Assembly: GCA_002914805.1 (NCBI GenBank)
Contig: JXTB01000315.1
Span: forward strand, 170,205-234,204
Source: Parasponia andersonii
Taxonomy: Eukaryota; Streptophyta; Magnoliopsida; Rosales; Cannabaceae
Length of the DNA: 64,000 bases
Direction of reading: 5' to 3'
Numbering within the stretch: the first letter of the stretch is position 1; every line of letters starts with the position of its first letter. Below the pieces are notes generated by a model, which was given only the letters and a program-made list of their open reading frames with translations, searched no databases and was not told the origin of the DNA. The position numbers were made by a program, and so were the translations under genes. Positions 12,668 through 24,867 of this stretch are shown in pieces.

Positions 12668-13875
12668 GGAAAATTAGTCATTTTATTCATGAACTTTACC
12701 ATCAGTATGACTTTGTCCTTTTACATTTGACTTTGTATTCAACTGCTCTTTAGATGACGAATTTGTTATTCTTTTATCCTTTTATTTTTGACTTAATATT
12801 CAATTGCCTCCACAATGACAAAGTTATTATTCTTTTGTCCTTTTATTTTTTACTTAATATTTAAATACCCGCTAAAATGATAAAATTGTTATTCTCTTAC
12901 CTCCCAACTCTAACACCGTTAGAAAATTATTAATGGACAATAGCCAAATAATCATTTTATTAATAGCTAATAAATATCTTTTATTATTTGTTTATATTAG
13001 ACATTTCCAAAGAGATAGTTTTTATGATTAAATAAATAAAATAAATGAAAAGAAGTAAAAGAAAAATAATTTTTTAATGATTATATATATGTAAAACAAA
13101 AAATAGACAAAATAGTGCAATTTTTGCATTAGTTTATTTGTGTCAAAATATTTTCAAAAGTCATGTAAAAAAAATTATATATTTTTATATTTGAAAGACT
13201 TTTTAGAAAATGAAATGACTATTCCTCTTATTTTTCATGACAAATAGTCATTTAATTTTAGACATTTCATTTTATGAAAATATGAAAAATAAGAGAGCAA
13301 ATTCATGAAATAGATATTTCATTTTCTAAAAAGTCTTTTAGATATGAAAATATACAGTTTTTTTTACGTAACTTCTAAAAATATTTTGACACTAATAAAT
13401 TAGTGCAAAAATTTCTCTATTTTATCTATTTTTTGTTTTACATTTACATATATAACTATTAAAAAAATTATTTTTCTTTTGTGTCTTTTCGTTTATTTTA
13501 TTTACTTAATCATAAAAGCTAGCTCTTTAGAAATATATAATATAAAAAAATAGTAAAAGATATTTATTAGCTATTTAAAAAATAAAATGATTGTTTGGCT
13601 ATCATCCATTAGTAATTTTCTAACGGTGTCAGAGTTCAGAGGGTAAAAGAATAACAACTTTACCATTTTAGGGGACATTTGAATACTAAGTCAAAAATGA
13701 GAGAGTAAAAGAAGAATAACTTTGTTATTGTAGGGGTCACTTGAATATTAAGTCAAAAGTGAGAGGAAAAAGAAGAAAAAATTGTCATCTAGAGAACACT
13801 TAAATACAAAATCAAAAATAAAGTGGAAAATTCATACTAGTAGCAAATATGACAAGGTAAAATGACTAATTTTCT
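12668..13875. mobile_element. Near-palindromic Mutator-like TIR element, 9-bp TSD
   Basis: The element is almost entirely an inverted repeat. The left end GAAAATTAGTCATTTT (from 12669) is matched by the reverse complement at the right end (to 13874), and similarity continues inward for roughly 590 bp per arm to a centre near 13270. Both sides carry the identical 9-bp sequence ATTTATTAA (12659-12667 and 13876-13884). A 9-bp TSD with long TIRs is the hallmark of Mutator-like elements. Each arm also holds three diverged 61-bp sub-repeats starting CCTTTTA (12717, 12778 and 12839 in the left arm, mirrored at 13640-13850). No transposase ORF is present, so it would need a transposase in trans. If transcribed it could fold into a very long hairpin. 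Confidence 0.85.
12717..12899. repeat. Three 61-bp sub-repeats in the left arm
   Basis: Diverged tandem units contain CCTTTTA, then GACTT or ACTTAATATT, then GTTATTCT. Their start spacing is exactly 61 bp twice. Inverted counterparts are in the right arm. Confidence 0.65.
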
Positions 13876-13884
13876 ATTTATTAA

Positions 13885-14879
13885 TTCTCATTCTACTTTA
13901 GTAAACATGATAATATAAAAATAGGTTATGGAAACATTAGATTATGATATAATTACTCTAATTGAAATAATCAAGCAAATTAAATGGATTGGTAAATTTT
14001 GCAAAAGTTGGGCCCGTAATTCTTGTGTACTTCGTGAGTGATATCATATAATTCTTGTTTTTGTATTTTAACTAAAGGGATTATATATGCATCCCTAAGT
14101 GACATAAAAGTGCCTTTATGTCACTAATTGGGATGCAAATATAGCTAATCTCATTTATTCTCATTGTCTTTTAAGATTTAGCCAATTACATTTTCTTGGC
14201 AATTTTGTGGATTGATCAAGAACGCGATAATTTAATTAAAAACAGTACTTCTTATTATGATATTTTAATATCTTTTACGTTAAACATAAGAATTAAAACC
14301 GACAGATATAAGTAGCTAGCACAATGAGAAGTTTATCAGAAGCAATGTTACATAGTCAAAAATTTGAACCAAGGGAAATGATGAAGTAGGTGCTTTAATT
14401 AGTCCGCACCAATCGATTAAAGGTCCTATCAGAAAGTTACTTTGCAGTTCAATGTCTTTGTTGGGGAACATAAGTAGATTAGATAATTAAGAAAGATAAG
14501 TGATCCAAAATGTTTTTTGACAGTTTGCATAGGTCAATAAATAAGTGATCCAAAATGTTTTTTGAAGGTTTCCATAGGTCAATAATAATTTCTCTATGGA
14601 CGAGATTCATCAAAAGGCCTTGGTATTTTGTGGGCAATAAAGTCCTGTGAGTTATTGTCAAGACACGTTGTGTACTTTAGATATTGAAGAACGTGTCTTT
14701 AGATATTGAAACGTAGTGCAAATACAACAAGAGGGCCGGGTTCTTTGAGATAGTATAAATCACATGCGTCTTTTGGGAAGAAAAGGGTCCACAGTTCATT
14801 ATTGTTGGCCGGTCATAAAGGGACCTGTTCATTAGTCACTAATACGATTAATGATCATTTCTTTCTCCAAGCAATGCCC
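13885..14879. other. Intergenic, no gene seen
   Basis: AT-rich. Around 14488-14585 there is a diverged tandem pair built on AAGTGATCCAAAATGTTTTT, with starts about 51 bp apart. Confidence 0.5.
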
Positions 14880-14882
14880 ATT

Positions 14883-16398
14883 CACTACAAGAAAAAAAGC
14901 TCTATGCGACGACAAAAGATCGGATTGTTGCTGTTATAAACTTAACTTTCAGCGACGACAAAGTTATCGTAATTTTGTCGTCGTTATAAGTCTATTTGTA
15001 TAGACCTCTATGATGACATATTTTATCACTATTATAGATGACCTATAGCGAAGACAAATATTATCGTTATAGATATACTTTTGAAATATATATATAAATT
15101 AATATCTATAGCCACAACAAATGTTATCATTATAGATGTCACAGATTTTCAAAAAAATACAATTAGTTTAATCAGTCTAAATTAATTCTTAAATCATTAT
15201 TTTTAAAAGGGAAACAATAAAGTTATACACACAAGAATTAAAATCAAAGTCAAAAATTAAAACTAATACTCTTAAACAAATATATTCTATACTCTAAAAT
15301 CAAATTATTAATAAATTTCATAAACCAATATATATATTTCACAAAAATTATATTAAAACTCAAATCAATAAATGCTCCACAAAATTATAACACAAAATCC
15401 ACGTATTCATACAAATATCTAAAACATTAATTAGTCCATATATTTAAAAATCAATTAAACTAAACTGGAAGTTAGAGAAACTTACCTCTCTAACGAAGAA
15501 AAAACTTAAAATCCAAAACAACATAAACTTGAGTAACAATTAATCAAAGAAAAAAATTAGTATTTATAACAAAATATTTACATAAATACATAAAACAAAA
15601 GAAAACTATATATGCATATATATATATATATATATGTATATATATTAGTAAGAAATGAGAGAGAGTGAAAATCGGAGAGAAAGTATGAGATAGAGTGGGG
15701 TTTGGAAAGAGTGAGTGAATGAATGAGAGGATAGAAAAAGAAAAAGAAAATGTTTGAGTTTTTATTCTATACCACTTATAGCGACGACAAATGATACTAC
15801 TATTGTCGCTATAGCCCAAATGATATCGTTTTATTCAAATTTTGAAATTGAGTGCGGCAAACATTACCGCTCAAAATTTTATTTAAAACCTATAGTGATG
15901 ACTTTTTGTCGTCGCTATAGGTAGAATAAAATAATTTTTTAATTTTTTAAAATTTAAAACAGTAAACGTTATCACTTAAAATTTTATTCAAAACCTATAG
16001 TAGCGACAAATGTCGTCCCTATAGGTTAAATATATTAAATTAATTATTTTTTTTTTATTTTTATGTTTTTTATATTTTAAAAAAATTTAAATTTATTAAA
16101 TAAACTTTATAGTAACGAAATTTTACCTTTAAATAAATATTTTATTTTTTATTTTTTATTCTTTTTATCTTTAAAAAAATTAAAATTTATTAAGTAAATT
16201 CTATAATAACAATATTTGTCGTCGCTATAGAATGTATAGTATAATTTTTGGTGTGAAATATGGCGTTATTTTTGTCTGTCAAAACTATAGCGACGATATA
16301 AAAATGTCGTCGTTATAGAGAATTCTATAATAACGATATGATGTCGTTGCTATAATGATGACAAGATATCGTCGCTATAGATTTATTTTCTTGTAATG
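14883..16398. mobile_element. Non-autonomous CACTA (En/Spm) element
   Basis: The left terminus CACTACAAGAAAA and the right terminus TTTTCTTGTAATG (reverse complement CATTACAAGAAAA) are a CACTA-type TIR with one mismatch. A 3-bp target duplication ATT is on both sides (14880-14882 and 16399-16401). Subterminal regions carry repeated transposase-binding-like motifs: GCGACGACAAA on the left and its inverted form TGTCGTCGCTATAG on the right, several copies each. The 1.5-kb body is AT-rich with a TATA microsatellite near 15608-15645 and no TNP1/TNP2-type coding sequence, so the element is non-autonomous. Confidence 0.9.
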
Positions 16399-16401
16399 AT
16401 T

Positions 16402-19400
16402 ACGTGTCAATCTCCTAAATATTAATCAACACGAGTCCCACAATAGATTAAAATTTTATATGTATGATCAACGGTCAAAAAAAGATGATTGCCTCTTTTT
16501 GGCAATGGTTCTTACCAAAATTCTTCTATCAAGTCTTAAAATAAAATCCATATAGAGTCTCCAAATCAGTGGCAACAAAAAAAAATAACAATATTGTAAT
16601 CATCGTATTACTCGTAATCTTTTTTAAGTAATGAAACTCTTTTATCTTCGGTCTAGCTAGTTGTGTAGGGATCATGTACTTGCATCCGTGGCGCAAAAGA
16701 TTAGTGGGAATGAATTCAAATTCTAATTGTCCTCTAAAGTTTGAACTCCTTGGTTATGTAGAGACTCAAACTAGAAGTCAAAATTAATGGTAGTACTACT
16801 TGAAATAGGAGCACTAGTTGAAATTAATGGTAGTACTACTAGTCGAAATAGGAGTAGATAATAATTTTTGCAACTAATTATCTTGACTTTAAATGCGAAC
16901 ATTTCTTAGTTCGAATTAAATGGATTTAGATGTAGATGGTGAATACATGCATTGAATTCGATTCATGCACAATAAATGGACTCTTAGATTGCCGTACGTG
17001 GTAGGTAGTATAGCATTAGCCTACGCTACTACATTTTCGTGGTGTCACAAATTTGCACTATTTGTGGCATATAAACTCCGAGCACAGAAAACCTAGTTTG
17101 ACCAGCAACTTCTTAGTTTCTTCAAAATTAATGATTATTTAGTAAGATATTTGGATAATATTATACATTATTTTATCTTGCTTGATTTAACAAAACAAGT
17201 ACCATTTACTGAAAAAAAAAAAAAAAAAAAACTTATTTAGTAACATTTTATTGTTTTGTGTTTTTAAAATCGAAAGTAAAATAAAAGTGGGGATCATTGG
17301 AAAATGTTATTTAAAAAATCTCGATCGTTCTTTTCTTTTAATTAGAAAATGAAATATTACCAAGGAAGTTCTAAATTATAGGCATCAAGTTACGCTAATT
17401 GCATTATTGAATACAGTGCTGCATTTGACGATTTCGGAAATTATCATATACTCTCATTCTATAAATATCAAATGCGTTAGCAAACTATCTAGATCTATGT
17501 GTTTTGTGCCAAACTAATGTATAGACGTGACAACTTTTTGTTCACACTTTAAAGAAAAAGGACCACAAGTGTTTTAGTTAGAATAATGCTGACACATACC
17601 TTGATCAGTTTTCAATAAAATCGATCACTTATTAGCACTGTCTTAGCACCATTGGATTACTTGGCATTGTGAATATATAAAATTGGGTATACATAATTTT
17701 GTGCTTGAGATAATGAAGGCCATTAAAAGAATAAAGCTATAATAACGTAAAAATATATCTCAGTTTGGGCATTCAAAAGATAAGAGTATAATTTAAGCTC
17801 TTAAGTAGTCACCACAAGAGTGATATCATAGAATTAGTACTAAGCTTTGAGTGGTCCATAGGAGAAACCCACCAATGAACATAATGTACTTTGTAACCCC
17901 ACTAATAAAAGCTATTGAATTGATTTCGAATAAGGATGTATATGCAACTATAGAGTTCATGGATAGAATAAGGGAAAACTATTTGTTTTTTTCAAAATGG
18001 TACTTTTAATCTACAATACTCTTTTCTTTCCTTTTTTTTTTCTTCTCTCTAATTGAAGTTTTGAACCCATTCCACAACAATATCAATAATACCTCTTACC
18101 TGTTGGTTAGATTTACTCTCTATAAATCCTTTAAAAAAAAAAAAAAACAAAGATCTACTTTCTGAAAAAGATTAAATGAACTTTATCACAAAAAGATTAA
18201 AGAAATAAAGGAATATTAAAAAGCTTCTTTAAAATTCTCTCCGGTTGGATAAATCCTCGTTAGAAACTTCTTATTCCTTTAGTCAAATCTTTATCTCCTT
18301 CCTTCCTGTGGGGTCGACTTCAAACAAAAAAAGTATATCATGACTAAGCTTTTTTTTTTTTTTTCCTTTTTTTGAGGTAATTAGCATCACTAGCTAATTA
18401 CGAACAGTTCTAGGCATATAATTATTAGTGAACAAAAACAACCGTTAATTCACATTTGATCTAATAAAATCTACTGGTTTTAATAGTACGCTAACATACT
18501 ATTTTCATTAGTTGAAACTTGACTGGCTAGCATTTTTTAGTCAATAAATTTATATAATTATCCACATAGTTTGGTACGTACACGTATTTTCGAAATATGA
18601 ATCCGAAGCTTTGAGTTTTATTCTTATAGGTTTGGACCTACGTACTGTTCAGTATGATGAGTGCTACTCAAGGTGCATTGGAACGTTAGTAATCGTGATA
18701 TAGAATGAATTGAATGGGTGATAATTGGATTACTGCTTCTTCCCACACTGGGATTGGACTTGAGTAGAAAATAATGCGAGCCAAAATCGTAGTAAATTTA
18801 TGTTTAATTGCGAAACATAATCCTAAAGTTAGGTGATCTACAATTTTAATATAAAGATTTGAACTTTACAAAAAAATGCCGGTAAATTAAGAATTTGTGA
18901 AATTGATATACAAAACTAACTTTTTTGACTAATTTAGTTTTAAAAACAAAAGATAATAATATCCTTCACTAAAAAAAGTTAGTCCTTGTTCTTCCCCTTA
19001 ATTTGAAAGGTATTGTTATCTTTTAATTATTAAAATTATTCAAAAAGTTAACATGATATTCAAAAATTATTAAGTTTAGATATATTTTGGATTATTGACA
19101 TAAAAATACTTAACTGAAAAGAAATAAATTAAACTAATCATAAATATTTGTCAAAAATTTTACTAGTGTATAATAAGTTTCTATTAAGTTAATGAGGGGT
19201 ACTACTATTTTTTATACTATTAATATTAGCTAATTAGGTATTAAGGGTACAAATTTGTATGAATTTCAAATCTTAGGCTATTAATTAATTTGCTGTAATT
19301 TTAATTGTCAAAATATTAATTTATAAAATTTAAAAGTAAGAGTATTAATATTTAAGAATTCAAAAGTCAGAATATTTTTTGCAGAAAAATTAAAATTCAA

Positions 19401-20073
19401 ACTATTTTTGTGTCATTAACCCAAATTTAAAAAACTCCAAACCTTGAAGTTAAATTTGCAGAACATTCAAAGCTTAGCATACTTTTTTCAAAATTTACCC
19501 ATAAATTAATATATATATATATATATATAGATATATATATGATGATGAAAAATCATTGATAGTGATGATAATATAGATCCAACACTTAAATCATTAAATG
19601 TTGTTGTTTAGCAACATAGATAATTGATTGTGTTACATTAATATTAAAAAAAATAATACCGCCACGTATTATTAGTGTTTAGTACCAAAAATTAATATAA
19701 TTTTAAAACTCATTTTTAAATTCAAATATGACATACACTGTATTAGTATATGATGCTAAATAACTGCAACGTAATTTTATTATTTTTTTAAAATTATAGT
19801 TGTTCACATGAAGTACTAGCACCATCCTATTGACATACCTCTCGTCCATAAATTCTATAAGATCTCACAAAGAAAAGTGGAAGAGAAAAGTGAAGAGAAA
19901 GTGAAAAGATAAGTTATTTGGTAGAAAGCACAAAAAAAGGGGAAAAAAAGAAAACGGATGGAAAAATGGTTGACGGAGCCCACAAAAATTATCCCCTCCA
20001 GACTAGAGAGAAAAAAGGAAGAAAGAGAATTAGTTAATTAATAAATTTAAGTACTAAATTACCTTTATATATA
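16402..20073. other. Intergenic, no gene seen
   Basis: AT-rich sequence with poly-A/T tracts (about 17210, 18130, 18350) and a TA microsatellite near 19508-19540. A diverged tandem duplication of about 47 bp, containing AATTAATGGTAGTACTACT, lies at about 16770-16853. No domain or splice structure recognised. Confidence 0.5.
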
Positions 20074-21037
20074 GGAGCAGGAGGGCAAGTGGGGGCATGG
20101 CCCACTTAAATTTTTCATGTTTTTATTTTATATGTAAAAGTTTTGTGAGTTTTTAATTTGCCTCTACCAAAATTAATTTTCTTCTGACAATGTCCCCTAT
20201 ATAAGATATAAAATTATATTTTTATTCATTCAATTAGGACCAATTTAAATTTTCAATTTTAAATTTTAAATTCCTATTCTTTATTCAATTTTTGAAATCA
20301 AAATTGAGAAATAAAAAATGGAATTTGAAAATACTTTCCTTATTCTCTCGTAACATTCCAAACCTCCATAAAAATAGAAAAATGAAGACAAAATTTAAAT
20401 AATTTCTTGAGTCATGTTGCTTATATATATTTATATATATATATATTGTGCATACAGCTTTAATTAAAATCAAATTAGTTATTAAGTTTGTATTTTTATC
20501 TACATGTGGAGTTTTTATATGAAAGATTTATCTTCTTGTTTAAGTGTTGAAGCTTATAATTCTTTTTTTCCCCATGTTTGAAGGATTTTTTTGTATGAAA
20601 TTTTTTGTAATTTATTTTAATAATAACTATTGTTTTTGTAATTATACAGTACTTAAAGATATGTTAATGTTTCTTTATTTTTTTAATCAGTTTTTCTCTC
20701 ATTTGTAGTAAAATTATAAAAAGAATTTGTTCAATTTTTTTTTAACAATAATTCTTCTTTTTTTGATAATTTATAATACTTATCGGTTTTTTTTAGGACT
20801 AAATTCCTAAAGTTAAAGTATATATAAATCAAGATTATGGTTTTATTATGCATTTTATATTTCTACTTGTATGTAGTAAGGTTTTTAAATAGAAAATTTA
20901 TTTAAAATGGTTTTGCTTTTGCATTTTGATTTTTTTTTTAATATTTTATGACCATTATGAAATTTTACTTTTTTGTTTTGTAACCACTGCAATTCAAAAG
21001 AAAAAATTAGCCCCCACTACAAAAATATCCTGGCTCC
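20074..21037. mobile_element. Possible non-autonomous element with TIR-like ends
   Basis: The left edge GGAGCAGGAGGGCAAGTGGG resembles the reverse complement of the right edge, GGAGCCAGGATATTTTTGTA followed by GTGGGGGC. Both are GC-rich islands in AT-rich sequence of a kind often seen at the ends of plant repeats. No TSD could be defined. The interior is T-rich with chance ORFs only. Confidence 0.3.
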
Positions 21038-21671
21038 ATTACTGCTTACATATATCAATTTTAAAAATTATTATATTAAGGTTGCAATGGTCATTTAAAA
21101 TAAATCAATTTTCTTTTCTCTTTATATACCAAACAACCAATAAAAGAAAAACATTTTCTTTTCCATTCTACACATTTTTCATTCTTTGCCTACACATTTT
21201 CCATTACTGCTTACACCTTTTGGGTTTTAAGGAAGAAGAAAAAAGATTGAAAGCATCGTTGATGTTGATCAACATCAGATTGTGTGACAATTTAATAATA
21301 GACACACCTAATTGTACATATAAACCCAATTAAAAGCCAATCTAATTCGGTAAAAAGCTAATTCAAATGTAAAGTTAATTAATTGCATTCAAAGTTGGTT
21401 ATGTAGTACAATTCAGTAATCAGTTATAAGCATTTAACTATTCCATCCAATTAACTCGTAAGATTTGTAATTACGTTGTTCTTTTTAGTTTAATTTTCAG
21501 AGCAAAATACTTCTTTCTTAGCATAAATGAATAAAAACGCTAAAATGAACAAACTCGTTAAACTTTTCCAATTAAACAAAACAAGGAGATATATTTAGAG
21601 CAATATAATGTCTCCTAGTGTAAACGTGAATGTAATATTCGACCCACTGACCCAGCACTAAATTAATTTAG

Positions 21672-22240
21672 GGTAAAATTCACTTTAACTAACACCTGAG
21701 CCTTACAGGTTTTTCCACTTGCCCACCTGTACTCAAAAAAGAAAAAAAAAATATTAGCACCCGAGCTTCATTTTTCCGATAATTTCACCTCCTACCGGGG
21801 GAAGAAAAAAAGAAGGACGTCTTATCACCCAAAATTTAATTTTGTCGTTAGATTCTTCCATGTTAAGAAAAAGAAAATTTGAGAACTAGATCCTTTTGAA
21901 ATTAACTTTTAGCAAAGAGTTTATCTTTTAAATTTTTTTGCAAAATAGTGTTTTTGTATTGTCAAGTTTGGTCGAAACATAACTTAAAAACTATTTTGCA
22001 AAGACGTCTAGAAATAGCGGTTTTTTTTTTTTTTGTAAAGGTACTTAATTTTTAATTTTTAATTTGCTTTTGTAAAAAAATACTTATTTACTATAAAATA
22101 TATATATTTTTAAATTAGTCTTATCTTTCCAAAGAAGAAAAATGAAAAAGAAACTTAAGGCTGGTCAAAAAGAGTAATATTAGGGGGTACGGTAAAAAAT
22201 TAATAATGCATTAGAATATTTTAAGGTGTCTAACATCGTG
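21672..22240. mobile_element. Possible Mutator-like MITE
   Basis: The left segment GGGTAAAATTCACTTTAACT and the reverse complement of the right segment, GGGTGAAATTAACCCTCACG, are similar terminal inverted sequences about 570 bp apart. The interior is non-coding. I could not confirm a target duplication. Confidence 0.3.
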
Positions 22241-22249
22241 AGGGTTAAT

Positions 22250-23900
22250 TTCACCCAAAGATGAAATGGTAATTTAAGATTTAGTATATTAATTATATTT
22301 TTAAATGAAAAATTGACATTTAATATAATACTTAGTAATAATACTATAAAGTATTATATAGCACAGTACCACGTATAATTCGAATTCGAATGATTATAAT
22401 TATATCTCAAATTGTACAGATTAAATTTATTAATTATAATTATCTAATAATAAATTATATCATTTATTTACTGGAACCGTTAAACCGTGGATGCTCCGGT
22501 CAAAAAAGGTATTGATGGCCGCATGAGCAGACACGAAGACTATTCACTATTGTTAAGATCCTCTCTTCTGTGATATTTATCTTCTTGGCAGTTGTGATAC
22601 ATCACATGTGGAGTCTTATATTTAGTATATAGAAATTTTAATATATAGCCTTGAATTTGTAGCGGAAATCTTATCCAACACATTTTCAACGATGCCTTTC
22701 TAGTTTAATTTAATTAATGCTGTAGCTTCTAGTGAAGCTTCTTATCGCTTTGTTCGACAAATTTATGGACCCATAACAACAAATGATTGACTGCACGTAT
22801 GGTGTCGAATGTATTCTTTCTTTACGTATTTATTAAAAACTTTCGGAGTTTTTTACTCATGTTACATGAGTTGTAGATATTCTTAAATTAAATCAGCTTT
22901 TTGTCTCTGATCTCAAATTATTATTTTTGTTACCCTCAGGCCCCAACAGCTAGATGCTTTTTCTTTCTACCCTAATTAAAATTCTTTTTGCCTCATGGGA
23001 TGGTTTATTTATTTATTGGAAGATTAATTTATGGGGTGGTTATTCCATAATTGAATGTGGCACAAATTATTTGCTTTCTTATTACTAGATTTGGTGTTCA
23101 ATAATTCGGGTAGCATGCGCTGGAACCCTATCCTGTCTAACCTATTTTCTTATTTTGACTAAAGCCATCCTATACATCTATATATTCCTATCTAACTTTG
23201 ATAAACTCTTTTAAATAAACAATGACCCCGAAAAATCAAAGATTAAAAATTGAATAATTGGTCCTGCTTATTTTTCACACCCCAGAAAAGAAAAGAAAAA
23301 TCTTGAAGCAGCCAACAAAATAGCTTTAATAACTCAATAATGATTTTTGAAATATGCATTAATAATTTTTAGATTTCGTCTTAATTCTATGTCTTTGTTT
23401 GTAATAACTTTTCCTTCTTTAAATAGAAATCTTAGAAGATATTGCTAGAAAAGTTTAAGAATCCATACTTCATAACAAAAAGTTGTTTTTTTTCAAAAAA
23501 AGAAATAATTTTTTAATTATTCATCCATATACTTCTAAAACAAACTTTTAAATCCTATACCATCTTTGGAAAATACCATACATGTCCTCAATACATGTCG
23601 CTTCTATTGAAATGAAATAAAAAAGAGAGTAGTAAGCTGTTAGAAGTTAGGCCAACAATAGTATTATATTATTCTGTCGGTTACCGTTCTTTATGAGCTT
23701 AAATTAATTAAATCTAACAACTGTTTGTTGTGCTCTAATAACTATTTTCTTGGGCACATAAAAATATACAATTATAGAACTAATTTTATTGAACTAATTT
23801 AAAATACTCCTGAAGGCTAGTATAGAACAAATACAACTGCCAAAACTCACCCATCTCTGACATTATTATTATTTTAAATGTTGGGTCTAATTTTCTTGAA
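22250..23900. other. Intergenic, no gene seen
   Basis: AT-rich. No convincing ORF or splice structure. I looked here for the missing 5' LTR of the plus-strand copia element and did not find it. Confidence 0.45.
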
Positions 23901-23904
23901 TTTT

Positions 23905-24362
23905 CCATGCTCTTGTGCAATCGGAGATATAATATTTTCGGCCCTAAAATAAAGTTGTTATCACTGTCGGTATCACATGGCCTATTGGGTCAAAGTCTCA
24001 AAAATCAAGATTGGCAACATCTTAGCAGTGGATCTTAAAAGATAAAAGAAAAATACCAAAAAGAATAAGTCCGTTGAAACAGAGCACACAAAAAAATTGG
24101 ACAGAAAATAACACAAAAAAAAAAAAAAAAAACCCATGCTCTTGTGCAATCGGAGATATAATATTTTCGGCCCTAAAATAAAGTTGTTATCACTGTCGGT
24201 ATCACATGGCCTATTGGGTCAAAGTCTCAAAAATCAAGATTGGCAACATCTTAGCAGTGGATCTTAAAAGATAAAAGAAAAATACCAAAAAGAATAAGTC
24301 CGTTGAAACAGAGCACACAAAAAAATTGGACAGAAAAAAACACAAAAAAAAAAAAAAAAAGC
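23905..24362. repeat. 229-bp tandem duplication across a copia junction
   Basis: The segment beginning CCATGCTCTTGTGCAATCGG at 23905 is repeated at 24134, offset 229 bp. I noticed only one internal difference, near the A-rich end. Each unit contains host-side sequence plus the last 60-70 bp of the adjacent copia LTR (GTTGAAACAGAGCACAC and an A-run). The duplication therefore happened after the copia insertion, or it is an assembly artefact anchored on the poly-A tract. Confidence 0.85.
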
Positions 24363-24806
24363 TGAAAACTCAAGAACAAGAAACATCACAATTTATAATA
24401 GTTCAGACTCCAAGATTGAGTCCTACATCCACTTCGTATAGCTATTAAGGAATTCATTATGAATCAAAATAGAGTTATACACTCAGGCACCAATCAATCT
24501 TGGCCCTCTAATTCTCTGATTACAGATTCTCTCAGTTTACAGAAGATGAACCTCTCAAAGCTCACAACCCAGTAAACTCTTGTTACACCCTTCACTGTTC
24601 TCTCATATGATGACAATTTTAATTAGTCTAATACTGAAGTAATAGTATTTATAATAATGTTTAACAGCTTCTAGGAACCACTTATTGAGCTAACAAACTT
24701 CTAACTAAGACTTATCTAACCAAAACTAGCATAGAGATCAGTTAGTTAATTCTAACTAACTTTGATGACCTGTTAAATAACTAAGACTTGGAATAACTAC
24801 TTGACA
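24301..24806 (-). repeat. 3' LTR of the minus-strand copia element
   Basis: It matches the 5' LTR at 28961-29368, sharing a segment around GAACAAGAAAC and ending GGAATAACTACTTGACA on the plus strand. It is about 100 bp longer than its partner because of indels. The terminal CA of the minus-strand LTR is mutated (CG at 24301). Confidence 0.85.
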
Positions 24807-24867
24807 AATCTCCATCTTGTTCCAGTATTGGTTATGAATTCCCTTATGGAACTCTTTCCTTCAGGTC

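Noticed and set aside
15544..15819. 91-codon minus ORF inside the CACTA element
   Set aside because: It is built from GA-rich and TA microsatellite sequence. It has no transposase motif.
20926..21333. 135-codon plus ORF
   Set aside because: Its Phe/Ile/Lys-rich composition matches AT-rich non-coding DNA, it has no motif, and it crosses the right edge of a putative repeat.
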